Position numbers and translations under genes: made by a program | Part shown: positions 1 through 7,738 of the stretch, piece after piece | How positions within the stretch are numbered: the first letter of the stretch is position 1 | How the letters are laid out: every line of letters starts with the position of its first letter | Source of the DNA: Candidatus Parcubacteria bacterium | GTDB lineage: Bacteria; Patescibacteriota; Patescibacteriia; Patescibacteriales; UBA12075 | Assembly (NCBI GenBank): GCA_023132155.1 | Contig: JAGLYP010000030.1 | Coordinates: 1 to 35,818, forward strand | Length of the DNA stretch: 35,818 bases | Reading direction: 5' to 3' | Notes under the pieces: generated by a model | What the model was told of the DNA's origin: nothing | The model's database searches: none | The model's input: only the letters and a program-made list of their open reading frames with translations

Positions 1-12
1 CCGTTTTATCTT

Positions 13-143
13 TGTCATTGCGAGCTCGCGAAGCAATCCCGTGCCACAAAACACCAGACGTAAATTAACAATGGACGGTGCAGCTATCACGGGATTGCTT
101 CGCGAGCTCGCAATGACATGTCAAAGCGCTCGCAATGACAAAA
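13..143. repeat. Palindromic dispersed repeat, family A copy 1
   Basis: Two perfectly complementary 31-base arms (13-43 and 88-118) flank a 44-base centre. A shortened extra copy of the right end follows at about 124-140 (core GCGCTCGCAATGACAA). A second copy lies at 652-786 and shares arms, centre (CCACAAAAC and AACAATGGACG) and the extra tail. No coding capacity is visible, so this looks like a small non-autonomous palindromic element. It ends about 9 bases beyond the stop codon of the neighbouring pseudopilin gene and could act as its 3' mRNA hairpin. Confidence 0.85.
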
Positions 144-152
144 AATTGATAA

Positions 153-632
153 TTAACGAACAGTCGCGGCCGATTCCAAATCCAAACTATAATCAAACTC
201 AACGCTGGAACTATTTTTATAAACAGCTGAATAACTGAATTTAATGCTATCAACCTCGCTATTGCCCAAATTAACAAAACTCAAATTACTGATTAAAACA
301 TTCTCACTTGTAATATCTGAAATTTGCCCGTTATTAATTTTAATAATCCCGCCGGCCAGACTGATTGTTTCTGAGTCTCCGGAAAAATTTTCAAGCACCA
401 ATTGATTTGAATTATTTCCTTGTGCGGGACTAATGATGCTTTTCGCCTCTTTAATTTCTTTACTTATTATTTCTTGCGCTAAACGCGCGCTATTATTTAC
501 TTCCGACATAACAAAATTTCTCTGATTTATTCCGGAAATTAACAGTCCGAAAGAGCTTACCGCAAATAAAATTAAGCCCAGCAGAACCGAATAAATTAAT
601 GTTTCTAATAATGTAAAGCCGTTGTTATTCAT
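153..632 (-). CDS. Type IV pilin-like (pseudopilin) protein
   Basis: A 159-aa protein beginning MNNNGFTLLETLIYSVLLG. This is a class III prepilin signal: a short leader, G at position 5 as the expected peptidase cleavage site, then F, a hydrophobic stretch and E at mature position 5. About 20 hydrophobic residues follow as the N-terminal helix, and then a polar pseudopilin-like domain rich in N, S and I. It is the last gene of the minus-strand pilus cluster, separated from the preceding pseudopilin by repeat family A. No strong Shine-Dalgarno sequence is seen before the ATG. It is probably a minor pilin of a type IV pilus or competence pilus; which one cannot be told. A PilW/GspJ-like role is possible but unproven. 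Confidence 0.8.
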   Translation of the reverse strand: MNNNGFTLLETLIYSVLLGLILFAVSSFGLLISGINQRNFVMSEVNNSARLAQEIISKEIKEAKSIISPAQGNNSNQLVLENFSGDSETISLAGGIIKINNGQISDITSENVLISNLSFVNLGNSEVDSIKFSYSAVYKNSSSVEFDYSLDLESAATVR

Positions 633-651
633 ATGATTGCAAATCTTATTT

Positions 652-786
652 TGTCATTGCGAGCTCGCGAAGCAATCCCGCGCCACAAAACGCTGTACGC
701 GAACAAACAATGGACGATGCGAATATCACGGGATTGCTTCGCTAGCGCTCGCAATGACAAGGAAACTGGCGCTCGCAATGACAAAA
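652..786. repeat. Palindromic dispersed repeat, family A copy 2
   Basis: Second copy of the element at 13-143. The left arm (from 652) matches copy 1 closely; the right arm (726-757) has a few changes near GCTAGCGCTC. The tail GCGCTCGCAATGACAAAAAA is again present. It fills almost the whole gap between two pseudopilin genes and ends about 3 bases from the stop codon at 790, the same placement relative to the upstream gene as copy 1. Confidence 0.85.
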
Positions 787-789
787 AAC

Positions 790-1266
790 TTAACGATTAA
801 TTAATATCGTTTCTCTCATAATCGTGCTAATTTCACCATTTTGAATTTCCCAGCTAACGCCTGCTTCTATCCGCTTTGTATTTTGATCCAAGACCGCTTC
901 GGGATGGCTTTCCGCGACTTGATTATTGGCGCTGTCCCGATAAACTGGAAAAAATGAAATCTGCCGGTTAAACCTGCCAATTTGTCCGCTTGTTCCTTCT
1001 CCCAATAAAACCCAGGTACCGGAAAAAGTTCCCACCTCGCTTTTGCTATACGCTAAATTATTCCAATTATCGCGAGCAATCATTCTTACGGCCTCCAAGC
1101 CTTCGTCGGCCAAAGCACCGGCAAGCAAAAACTCTTTTTCTCTGGCCATTAAAGAACTGCCTCCTAAAAGCTGGCTGCCTAAAGAAACAACTAATATTAA
1201 AAAAACTCCCAAAGCGACTACAATTTCCAATATTGATATTCCTGTTTGGTTTTTAAAATAACTCAT
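790..1266 (-). CDS. Type IV pilin-like (pseudopilin) protein, PilV/GspI-like
   Basis: A 158-aa protein whose N-terminus reads MSYFKNQTGISILEIVVALG. The G at residue 9 followed by I-S-I-L-E-I-V matches a prepilin peptidase site, with Glu at mature position 5 and a long hydrophobic helix ending near residue 30. The segment EGLEAVRMIARDNWNN resembles the region after the N-terminal helix in PilV/GspI minor pilins (inference). It starts 5 bases after the stop of the FimT-like gene, so the two are surely co-transcribed. The product would be processed by a prepilin peptidase (not in this window) and assembled with PilB and PilC encoded just upstream in the transcript. Confidence 0.8.
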   Translation of the reverse strand: MSYFKNQTGISILEIVVALGVFLILVVSLGSQLLGGSSLMAREKEFLLAGALADEGLEAVRMIARDNWNNLAYSKSEVGTFSGTWVLLGEGTSGQIGRFNRQISFFPVYRDSANNQVAESHPEAVLDQNTKRIEAGVSWEIQNGEISTIMRETILINR

Positions 1267-1271
1267 AAAAA

Positions 1272-1751
1272 CTAATCTATTAACCCAAAAGAATTTATCG
1301 CGCTTACCGCGGTTTCTTCGGTTCGTTCATTTGTAATGCTTACCTCGCCTGTTCGCGACGGCGCTCCCAGTCCTTGTAAAAAATTTATTTCATTTCCAAT
1401 TATGGCTGTATCTAAGCTTAAAGAAGCATCAAGAACATATTCTTTGTCAAAATTCGCCTCACGGGCGGCGTATGAATTTCCTTGATAAACAATTATCTTA
1501 TCTTTTTCACCCGGATTAATATCCAAATACACCCCGTGAGAACTGTTATTACACCCTGCCAAACTTCGCGCGCGCGCCAAACGCAAATCCTGCTTAAGCT
1601 GAGAAGCGGCTGAATCCAATTCCACCGCGTTTTTCCAGCCGACATAAAACGGAGAAACCGCTCCTGCCAAAACAATAATAATCGTTACTGACAATATTAT
1701 CTCCAGCAAAGTAAAGCCTTTGTTGTATTTAAAAATTAAATTATAAAACAT
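1272..1751 (-). CDS. Type II/IV pseudopilin, GspH/FimT-like
   Basis: A 159-aa protein. After a basic leader, NKGFTLLEIILSVTIIIVLAG gives G12 as the cleavage site, F13 as the first mature residue and E17 at mature position 5, followed by a hydrophobic helix. The next segment, with DSAASQLKQDLRLARARSLA, is the alpha-helical signature of GspH/FimT pseudopilins. A beta-rich C-terminal half follows with GVYLDIN and VSITNERTEETAVSAIN. It is the first of three pseudopilin genes after pilC and probably forms part of a minor-pilin initiation complex. The leader has 11 residues, longer than in the gene at 153-632. Confidence 0.85.
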   Translation of the reverse strand: MFYNLIFKYNKGFTLLEIILSVTIIIVLAGAVSPFYVGWKNAVELDSAASQLKQDLRLARARSLAGCNNSSHGVYLDINPGEKDKIIVYQGNSYAAREANFDKEYVLDASLSLDTAIIGNEINFLQGLGAPSRTGEVSITNERTEETAVSAINSFGLID

Positions 1752-1908
1752 TTATTTGTATTTATAATTATACATCAAGAACACGATACGAATTTCTAAA
1801 TTATAATTTCTAATTTCCAATAAATTTCTAACCCATGAGATTGCTTAAAGAGCCGAAAAATTAAACATTAGCACTTTATTAGATATTGTAATTTAGAAAT
1901 TAGAAATT
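1752..1908 (-). promoter_or_regulatory. AT-rich spacer with possible promoter for the pseudopilin genes
   Basis: A 157-base gap between pilC and the FimT-like gene. It contains repeated AATTTCTAA/TTAGAAATT motifs able to form a weak stem. On the minus strand a TATAAT hexamer lies at 1772-1767, directly preceded by TG, 16 bases before the FimT-like ATG. No convincing -35 is seen. This may be an internal promoter or only AT-rich spacer. Confidence 0.3.
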
Positions 1909-2994
1909 TTATTTATAAATCCCCCCGGTAACCGTATAGATCGGCGTTATAATTGAAAGCGCCAAGCCGCCGACTACAAAACCGATTATAACTAATAAAA
2001 TCGGCTCAACCGCTGATGATAAAGCGCTCGCGCGCGACTCTGCCTCTTTTTCATAAATTTCCGCTATATTAAAAAATTCCTCTTCCAAATTTCCCGATCT
2101 TTCACCGACCATAACCAGCCCTGAAGCCAGCTTTGGAAAATAACCGGATTGAATTCTTAATGCTTCAGATAGCTTCTTCCCTTGATTAATATCATAAATA
2201 ATATTTTTAATGCTTTTTTGATAATAATAATTTCCCAAAGTATTGCCGGAAACAGCCAAAGATTCATCAATACTGATGCCGGATCTTAATAAAACCGCCA
2301 AAGTCCGAAAAAATAAAGCTAAATTTTTCGCGCGGATTAACTTTGAAAAAATTGGAAAATTAAGGAATATATAATGGGTAATCGGCCTTATAAACCTCTG
2401 CCTTGCCAGCCAAAACAAAAATATTATTAAAAAAAATAAAACAAATAAAATTTGCGCTCCATACGCTTCAACGCTTTGCGCCAGCCAAATCAGAAAACGG
2501 GTTGACGCCGGAAGCTCTATATGAAGTCCGCTAAATACTGAGGTAATTTTCGGCAAAACCCAGAATGTTAATAGTAATCCGATTAAAAAACTTAAAAATA
2601 ATATTATCAAGGGGTAAACCATTGCCGCCCTAATCTTTTCCAATAAATCTTTTTGCTTGTGATAACGCGCGCCAATACTTTTTAAATTTTCATCCAATGT
2701 ACCGGATGTCTCGCCGGCCATAACCGAGCTTAAAAAAAATTCCGAGAATATTTTCGGATAAAGGCCTAATGCCTTTGAAAGCGGGTTTCCGGAATTGATA
2801 TTTTTACTGATTTTTCCGATTATTTTCTTGAATTTACCATCCATCTGATCTTCCAAAATATCAAAAGCCTCGGAGATGCTCAATCCCGCTTTCAACATTA
2901 TCGCCAAATTATTAGCAAACATTGCTTTCTCTCTCAAGCTAATTTTGCCAAAAGAAATTTCTAAATTTAATATGTTTTTGTTTTTTTTAGGCAT
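1909..2994 (-). CDS. pilC: Type IV pilus inner-membrane platform protein PilC/GspF
   Basis: The reading frame opens further upstream, but the likely start is the ATG at 2994, giving 361 aa (MPKKNKNILNLE...). A purine-rich AAAAGAGAG lies just before it, and the 37 extra upstream codons fall inside a repeat arm. The protein has two GspF domains, each with a helical cytoplasmic part: LREKAMFANNLAIMLKAGLS early, and LALFFRTLAVLLRSGIS in the second half. Membrane segments include PLIILFLSFLIGLLLTFWVL, a hydrophobic stretch around FVLFFLIIFLFWLA, and a C-terminal one with EPILLVIIGFVVGGLALSII. PilC anchors the assembly ATPase at the inner membrane. It is separated from pilB by an inverted-repeat-bounded GIY-YIG gene. 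Confidence 0.92.
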   Translation of the reverse strand: MPKKNKNILNLEISFGKISLREKAMFANNLAIMLKAGLSISEAFDILEDQMDGKFKKIIGKISKNINSGNPLSKALGLYPKIFSEFFLSSVMAGETSGTLDENLKSIGARYHKQKDLLEKIRAAMVYPLIILFLSFLIGLLLTFWVLPKITSVFSGLHIELPASTRFLIWLAQSVEAYGAQILFVLFFLIIFLFWLARQRFIRPITHYIFLNFPIFSKLIRAKNLALFFRTLAVLLRSGISIDESLAVSGNTLGNYYYQKSIKNIIYDINQGKKLSEALRIQSGYFPKLASGLVMVGERSGNLEEEFFNIAEIYEKEAESRASALSSAVEPILLVIIGFVVGGLALSIITPIYTVTGGIYK

Positions 2995-3004
2995 ACTCTC
3001 TTTT

Positions 3005-3065
3005 CTGTCATCCTGGAATTTTTTCTTGGAGCGGCAGCGACAAGAAAAAATATCCGGGATCCAGG
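3005..3065. repeat. Left arm of long inverted repeat flanking GIY-YIG gene (family B)
   Basis: A 61-base arm beginning CTGTCATCCTGGAATTTTTT and ending ATATCCGGGATCCAGG. It is near-perfectly complementary to 3409-3467, with differences mainly in the central CAAGAAAA tract. Each arm is itself partly self-complementary (CCTGGA near one end, TCCAGG near the other), so it also resembles a single REP-type hairpin. It lies 11 bases upstream of the pilC start codon and just outside its ribosome-binding region. Confidence 0.88.
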
Positions 3066-3074
3066 GGTAAAAGC

Positions 3075-3374
3075 TTATTCCATGTCTTTTAAAAAATCTC
3101 TCCAAGCAGGATTATCTTTTTCAATTAATTCTATTTTCCATTGTCTTTTGTATCTTTTTAATTTTTTTTCACGGACTATCGCGTCTTGAATATTTTGATA
3201 TTCTTCATAATAAACAAGTTTGTCTGTACTGTATTTTGCTGTAAAACTATTTTTATTTATCTTTAATTTATGTTGTAACATTCTTGAATATAAACTATTT
3301 GTTACTCCGATATATAATGTTCCGTTTCTTTTGCTTGCCAAAATGTATGTGTAATAAATGTAATCTTTTTTCAT
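3075..3374 (-). CDS. GIY-YIG nuclease-domain protein between inverted repeats
   Basis: A 99-aa single-domain protein of the UvrC-N/YhbQ type. YTYILASKRNGTLYIGVT carries the two halves of the GIY-YIG motif. R31 in SLYSRMLQHK matches the conserved catalytic Arg, and the Glu in IVREKKLKRYKRQWKIELI matches the metal-binding Glu. C-terminal residues NPAWRDFLKDME are typical of small free-standing members. The gene sits alone between a pair of ~60-base inverted repeats, inserted between pilB and pilC, which are usually adjacent. It could be a domesticated nuclease or part of a mobile element; it is not needed for pilus function as known. The cellular role of this family is not settled. Confidence 0.85.
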   Translation of the reverse strand: MKKDYIYYTYILASKRNGTLYIGVTNSLYSRMLQHKLKINKNSFTAKYSTDKLVYYEEYQNIQDAIVREKKLKRYKRQWKIELIEKDNPAWRDFLKDME

Positions 3375-3408
3375 CTTTGATGATTATTTTATGGTTTTAT
3401 TTCTTGCT

Positions 3409-3467
3409 CCTGGATCCCGGATATCTTTATTTCCGCTGCCGCTCCAATAAAAATTCCAGGATGACAG
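3409..3467. repeat. Right arm of long inverted repeat flanking GIY-YIG gene (family B)
   Basis: A 59-base arm complementary to 3005-3065, starting CCTGGATCCCGG and ending CCAGGATGACAG. It ends 11 bases before the pilB stop codon at 3478-3480. No target-site duplication is visible outside the two arms. Confidence 0.88.
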
Positions 3468-3477
3468 GCGGTGGGGA

Positions 3478-5172
3478 CTACCCCTCCCCAATAACACGAA
3501 ACACTTCGTCCAAAGTCGTTACCCCGTTTAAAACTTTATCTATTCCATCCTCAAATATGGTAGGCATCCCCATTCTTTCCGCAATTTTTTCTATTTCCGC
3601 GCTTGATGCCCGCTTAAGCACTTTTTCTTTCACAGCCTCGTTCATTTCCATTACTTCAAAAATTCCCACTCTGCCCTTATAACCGGAATCTGAGCACACC
3701 TTACAGCCCTTGCTTTTATATAAATATAATTTATTCAAATCTTTTTTATGTTTTTTAAAAATAATTTCTTTAAACTTTTCGTTTTTATTTATAATTTCAG
3801 CTTCTTTTTGGCTTAATTTATAAGAATAACGGCATTTTTCGCATAATTTTCTTACCAAGCGCTGGGCAATGATAATTTTTATTGTTGAAACAATCAAATA
3901 AGGCTCAATTCCCATATCCAAAAGGCGAGGCAGTGTTGTCGCGGAATCATTAGCGTGCAAAGTAGATAGCACCAAATGCCCTGTCATAGCGGAATTAACG
4001 GCAATTTTCGCGGTTTCTTGATCGCGAATCTCTCCCACCATAATAATATCCGGATCCTGCCTGACCAAAGCGCGAAGCCCTTTGGCAAAAGTAAGGCCGG
4101 TTTTTGGATTTATCTGAATCTGGCTTATTCCTTCAATATCATACTCAACCGGGTCCTCAATAGCGGCAATATTAACTTTGCTGGTATTTAAAATTTTTAA
4201 TATTTCATAAATTGTCGTGGTCTTGCCGCATCCTGTCGGACCGGTTACCAAAATCATGCCATGCGGATTTTTTATGATTGATTTAACTGATTTTAAATTT
4301 TCATTTGACAGCCCGCTTTCATCCAAATTCACTTCCCTGCTAGCCGCCGCCAAAAGGCGAATAACAATATTTTCACCTTCGTTTACGGGCACAATTGAAA
4401 CTCTGGCGTCAATATAATTATCTTGATATTTAAATTGGAACTTCCCGTCTTGGGCGGCTTTATGCTCATCAATTCTCATTTTTGCCATTATTTTTATCCT
4501 GCTTAATATTAAATCTAAAAATTTTTTCGGCAGAACCAAAACCCGATGCATTACGCCGTCAACGCGAAAACGAATAATCACGTCAGCGCGTCCGGGCTCA
4601 ATATGAATATCAGAGGCTTTGCTTATATAACCGTACTCCAAAAACAAATCCACGATTTTTACCATTAATTCATCCTTTTTTTCCTGATCTTCCTTAATAT
4701 TTTTTATGCGCCGTAAAACATCCTCCATATCCTCTTTAAGCCCGGCGCGATAACGCAAAAGCGCGTGATTTAAATCTCGCGTCGTAATATAATACGGCTT
4801 TATTGTTTTGCTGAATTTTTTTTCCAAAACATGAATCATTTCCAAATCTCCAGGATCCTCCATACCCACTTTAATTTGATTTTCATCCCCCGCAAAAGCA
4901 ATTAATTTTCTTGATTTTGCCACCAAATCCGGAATACTGTAAAATATTTTTTCATCAAACTTTTCTTCGCGCAAATTCACAAACGGATAACCGATATTTT
5001 GCGCGGCTAATTGTCCAAACTGCTCATCCTTTATCAAGCCATCATCAAGAATTAAATCGATTATTTTCTTTTTTCCGCTTTGCGCGCGCTTAACCGCTCT
5101 TTTAAAATCATACTCGCTTAAATACCCAGGGTCAACTAATATTTTTTTTAAATTTTCTTTTGTTATTTCCAT
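3478..5172 (-). CDS. pilB: Type IV pilus assembly ATPase PilB/GspE
   Basis: A 564-aa secretion ATPase. It has an N-terminal MshEN-like region (about 1-150), then the GspE catalytic core. Visible motifs: Walker A GPTGCGKTTT at 311-320, the Asp box around AAIEDPVEYD (336-345), Walker B DIIMVGEIRDQETA (375-388), the His box GHLVLSTLHAND (398-409), and a tetracysteine zinc site CEKC (444-447) with CKVC (490-493). It powers pilus extension by ATP hydrolysis at the cytoplasmic face of PilC. No PilT retraction ATPase lies in this window. Upstream within the same transcript are a receiver, a histidine kinase and a Cache sensor, so pilus assembly may be under their control. It ends beside the family B repeat. 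Confidence 0.95.
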   Translation of the reverse strand: MEITKENLKKILVDPGYLSEYDFKRAVKRAQSGKKKIIDLILDDGLIKDEQFGQLAAQNIGYPFVNLREEKFDEKIFYSIPDLVAKSRKLIAFAGDENQIKVGMEDPGDLEMIHVLEKKFSKTIKPYYITTRDLNHALLRYRAGLKEDMEDVLRRIKNIKEDQEKKDELMVKIVDLFLEYGYISKASDIHIEPGRADVIIRFRVDGVMHRVLVLPKKFLDLILSRIKIMAKMRIDEHKAAQDGKFQFKYQDNYIDARVSIVPVNEGENIVIRLLAAASREVNLDESGLSNENLKSVKSIIKNPHGMILVTGPTGCGKTTTIYEILKILNTSKVNIAAIEDPVEYDIEGISQIQINPKTGLTFAKGLRALVRQDPDIIMVGEIRDQETAKIAVNSAMTGHLVLSTLHANDSATTLPRLLDMGIEPYLIVSTIKIIIAQRLVRKLCEKCRYSYKLSQKEAEIINKNEKFKEIIFKKHKKDLNKLYLYKSKGCKVCSDSGYKGRVGIFEVMEMNEAVKEKVLKRASSAEIEKIAERMGMPTIFEDGIDKVLNGVTTLDEVFRVIGEG

Positions 5173-5203
5173 AAATCTAAAATCATAAATCCAAAATCAT
5201 AAA
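5173..5203. repeat. Short tandem duplication in pilB leader
   Basis: The 31-base gap between pilB and the receiver gene consists of a duplicated unit of about 16 bases (AAATCTAAAATCATA / AAATCCAAAATCATA). No ribosome-binding site is obvious in it. Confidence 0.5.
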
Positions 5204-5587
5204 TTATACATATTCTTTTATCTTTTCAATTATCTCCCTAATTGAAAAATTTGATTTTATCAAATAATCATTCGCGCCTAAATCTCTTCCTCTTTGAATA
5301 TCGCTGTCTTGGCCGAGATTAGACAAAATAATTATTGGAATATTTTTTAAATCATTATCCGCCTTAATCTCTTCCAAGGCCTCAAAGCCATTTTTTTCAG
5401 GCATTATCAAATCAAGCAATACCACATCCGGCTTTTCTTCTCTGGCTTTTTTCAAAGTTTCATTGCCGTCATAGGCGGTAATAACTTTAAAGCCGGCGCG
5501 GCCCAAGCCGTCTTGATACGCCTTGGAGATAAATTTATCGTCCTCGGCTAACAGAATTTTTACTTGCTTATTTTTTTTTCTGTCCAT
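5204..5587 (-). CDS. Stand-alone response-regulator receiver domain (CheY-like)
   Basis: A 127-aa single REC domain with no output domain. It shows the acidic pair in LLAEDDKF, the phosphoacceptor Asp in VVLLDLIMPEKNG, the Ser switch residue in PIIILSNLG, and the conserved Lys in DYLIKSNFS. It sits directly between the histidine kinase at 5639-7738 and pilB, all on the minus strand, so it is the natural phosphoacceptor of that kinase. Having no DNA-binding domain, it should act by protein contact, for example on the pilus machinery, as PilG/PilH do in twitching systems (inference). A possible internal promoter lies 27 bases upstream. Confidence 0.9.
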   Translation of the reverse strand: MDRKKNKQVKILLAEDDKFISKAYQDGLGRAGFKVITAYDGNETLKKAREEKPDVVLLDLIMPEKNGFEALEEIKADNDLKNIPIIILSNLGQDSDIQRGRDLGANDYLIKSNFSIREIIEKIKEYV

Positions 5588-5613
5588 AAATTTAATTATT
5601 TATATTTAGTTAG

Positions 5614-5619
5614 ATTATA
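5614..5619 (-). promoter_or_regulatory. Possible -10 element upstream of the receiver gene
   Basis: On the minus strand TATAAT occurs in the 51-base gap between the kinase and the receiver gene, 27 bases before the ATG. No matching -35 at standard spacing was found, so it is only a candidate internal promoter for the receiver-pilus genes. Confidence 0.3.
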
Positions 5620-5638
5620 TTCCTAATTGACAAAAAAA

Positions 5639-7738
5639 TCATGATATAGCCAAACCTCTTTCTCCTTCGCGCTCTTTCATGCCCTTAACCGGAATTTTCA
5701 CGAAAAAACACGCGCCTTTGTTCTTTTTTGACTTAAACCATATTCTGCCGCCGGAAGATTCAACTATCATTTTGGAAACATAAAGCCCCAAACCGGTTCC
5801 TTCCGTAACCGATTTTATGGCATTATCGGCCCTAAAAAACTTTTCAAAAATTCTTTTCTGCATTTTCTCGGGAATACCAATGCCATTGTCTTTTACTTTT
5901 ACTAAAAATGAATCTTTGCTATCCCTTTTTACCTCAACAATTATTCTGCCTCCATTATTTTTTGAATATCTAATCGCGTTAATTAATAAATTATGTATCA
6001 CTTGGCGCATTAAATTTTGATCAAGGGGAATTTTAGTTAAATCATTATCAGAAATAAAATCTATTTTTATTTTTTTATTATCCGCGAAAGGCTTGGCCTC
6101 GGCAATAGCTCCCTTTATCATATCTTTTAAAATCGCTGGTTCGGGCGTAACGCGCAATCTGCCGGATTCAATTCTGGTTACATTTAATAAATCATTAACC
6201 AGCCTAACCATGCGTTCGGTTGATTCATAAATATTATCCAAATATTCCGCCTGCCCCTTATTAAACTTTCCGACTTCGCCGTTTATAAGCATGCCGGTAA
6301 ACAATTTAATTGCCGTAAGCGGCGTTCTCATCTGGTGGGATGCCACGGAAACAAATTCAGTTTTCATTTTATTTATTTTTTTTAAAAACGTTATGTCACG
6401 CAAAATTATCGCTCCGCCCACAATCTTTTTATTCATATCTTTTACCGGAATAATAAAAATTTCAAAATAATAATCATTTAACTCAACATTTTCAAATCTA
6501 AAAATTTCGCCCGTTTTTAAAGATAAATCAATTTTCTCGGATATTTTATACCCTTTAAAAACCTTATATACATCATTTAAGCTTATTGCTTCTTTTTCAA
6601 AACCGACATACTTAGCCGCGCTAGGATTCATTAAAACAATATTTTTTTCAGAATCATACATCAATATTCCGTCGCTTAAGCTCTCAATCAATGAACTGGT
6701 TTTTGTATTTTGAGAACAAACGATTGTTTGTAAGCGAGAAACCGAGATAGAAAGATTAGCAATCATGGCCTCAATAAATTCAACTTTTTTACTTTTCAAA
6801 ATATCATAATCGCTTGCGGTTAATTGAACCAGTCCCAATGTGTTGTTACCCGTTTTAAGCGGATATATAATATTTTCTTTAAATTTTAATTTGCTGTTAT
6901 TATTAAGTTTTTTTCCAAAAATATGAGGCTTTACATTTTCTATAACATGCGCTACGGCTGATAAATTTTTTCTTTTTTTGCTAGTGAAATACTTTATTAA
7001 ATTATCCTTGATTTTTTTCATATACCGCTCGCTAAGTTCATGATTCAAACAAGCCGAATAAGTTATTCCGCCGGCGTTTCCTTCATTGATAATTACAAAA
7101 ACAGCCGCGCTAAAATCAACCGCCTTTGCCAAATGTCCGCTAAAAATTTTTATAGCATCCTCAATTTCCAAGACGCTGGATAATTCTACCCCTAAAGACC
7201 TTAAAATTTCCAGTTCTTGCCTTTTTTCGATTAAAGCTTTATTAATTATTCTTAATTCATCCTCTGACTTATTAACATCTTCTAAAATATTCAGCGTAGC
7301 CAAACGCTGTTTTTCCAAATCATGTTTTTCGTTTTGGATTCCAGCTAATGCCTTTTTTAGCTCCTTTGTTTTATCAGCCACTTCTTTTTTTAAATTTTTA
7401 TTATATTTCTCAACCTTTTTATCGGAAATATTCAATTCTTCGGCCATTTGATTGAAATTGCCGGCCAATTCGCCCAATTCATCATTATTAAAAACCTTTA
7501 TCCTATAATCCAAATCGCCTTTTTTGATTTTATCAACGCCAATAATTATTTTTTTTATCGGCTCTGAAAAATTTTTTACAAAAATAACCGCAATAATCAT
7601 TACCAGCGCCAATATAATAAAAAATATTATCGTGTTATTTTTTTCTCTGACCGCGTCTACAAAAATAAACAAACAGCCCGTAAAAAAAGTCGGCAATAAA
7701 ATCAACAAACCAATTTTCGCGCGCAAATTTACCCTCAT
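5639..7738 (-). CDS. Membrane sensor histidine kinase (HAMP-GAF-PAS-HisKA-HATPase)
   Basis: 699 aa. Two membrane helices near 10-27 and 36-54 are joined by a very short loop, so it has almost no extracellular sensor of its own. Then come HAMP (about 55-105, with DELGELAGNFNQMAEEL), a long coiled coil (106-180), a GAF-like domain (about 185-340), PAS (about 345-450), HisKA with H468 in SVASHQMRTPLT, and HATPase with N587 in NLLINAIRYS, DNGIGIP, FEKFFRADN and GTGLGLYVSKMIV. Its ATG overlaps the stop of the Cache-sensor gene as ATGA, so the two are translationally coupled. It probably takes its input from that membrane partner and phosphorylates the receiver encoded next. Confidence 0.93.
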   Translation of the reverse strand: MRVNLRAKIGLLILLPTFFTGCLFIFVDAVREKNNTIIFFIILALVMIIAVIFVKNFSEPIKKIIIGVDKIKKGDLDYRIKVFNNDELGELAGNFNQMAEELNISDKKVEKYNKNLKKEVADKTKELKKALAGIQNEKHDLEKQRLATLNILEDVNKSEDELRIINKALIEKRQELEILRSLGVELSSVLEIEDAIKIFSGHLAKAVDFSAAVFVIINEGNAGGITYSACLNHELSERYMKKIKDNLIKYFTSKKRKNLSAVAHVIENVKPHIFGKKLNNNSKLKFKENIIYPLKTGNNTLGLVQLTASDYDILKSKKVEFIEAMIANLSISVSRLQTIVCSQNTKTSSLIESLSDGILMYDSEKNIVLMNPSAAKYVGFEKEAISLNDVYKVFKGYKISEKIDLSLKTGEIFRFENVELNDYYFEIFIIPVKDMNKKIVGGAIILRDITFLKKINKMKTEFVSVASHQMRTPLTAIKLFTGMLINGEVGKFNKGQAEYLDNIYESTERMVRLVNDLLNVTRIESGRLRVTPEPAILKDMIKGAIAEAKPFADNKKIKIDFISDNDLTKIPLDQNLMRQVIHNLLINAIRYSKNNGGRIIVEVKRDSKDSFLVKVKDNGIGIPEKMQKRIFEKFFRADNAIKSVTEGTGLGLYVSKMIVESSGGRIWFKSKKNKGACFFVKIPVKGMKEREGERGLAIS

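Noticed and set aside
41-238. 65-aa plus-strand open frame over the first repeat
   Set aside because: It is formed by the palindromic repeat and the antisense of the pseudopilin C-terminus.
1876-1893. TTAGATATTGTAATT resembling an NrdR box
   Set aside because: It is a single half-matching site without a paired box or an nrd-type promoter, in an AT-rich spacer with repeated TTAGAAATT words.
2995-3105. 37-codon N-terminal extension of PilC
   Set aside because: It runs through the family B repeat arm and the GIY-YIG 3' end, is basic and unlike GspF proteins, and the ATG at 2994 has an upstream purine-rich site.
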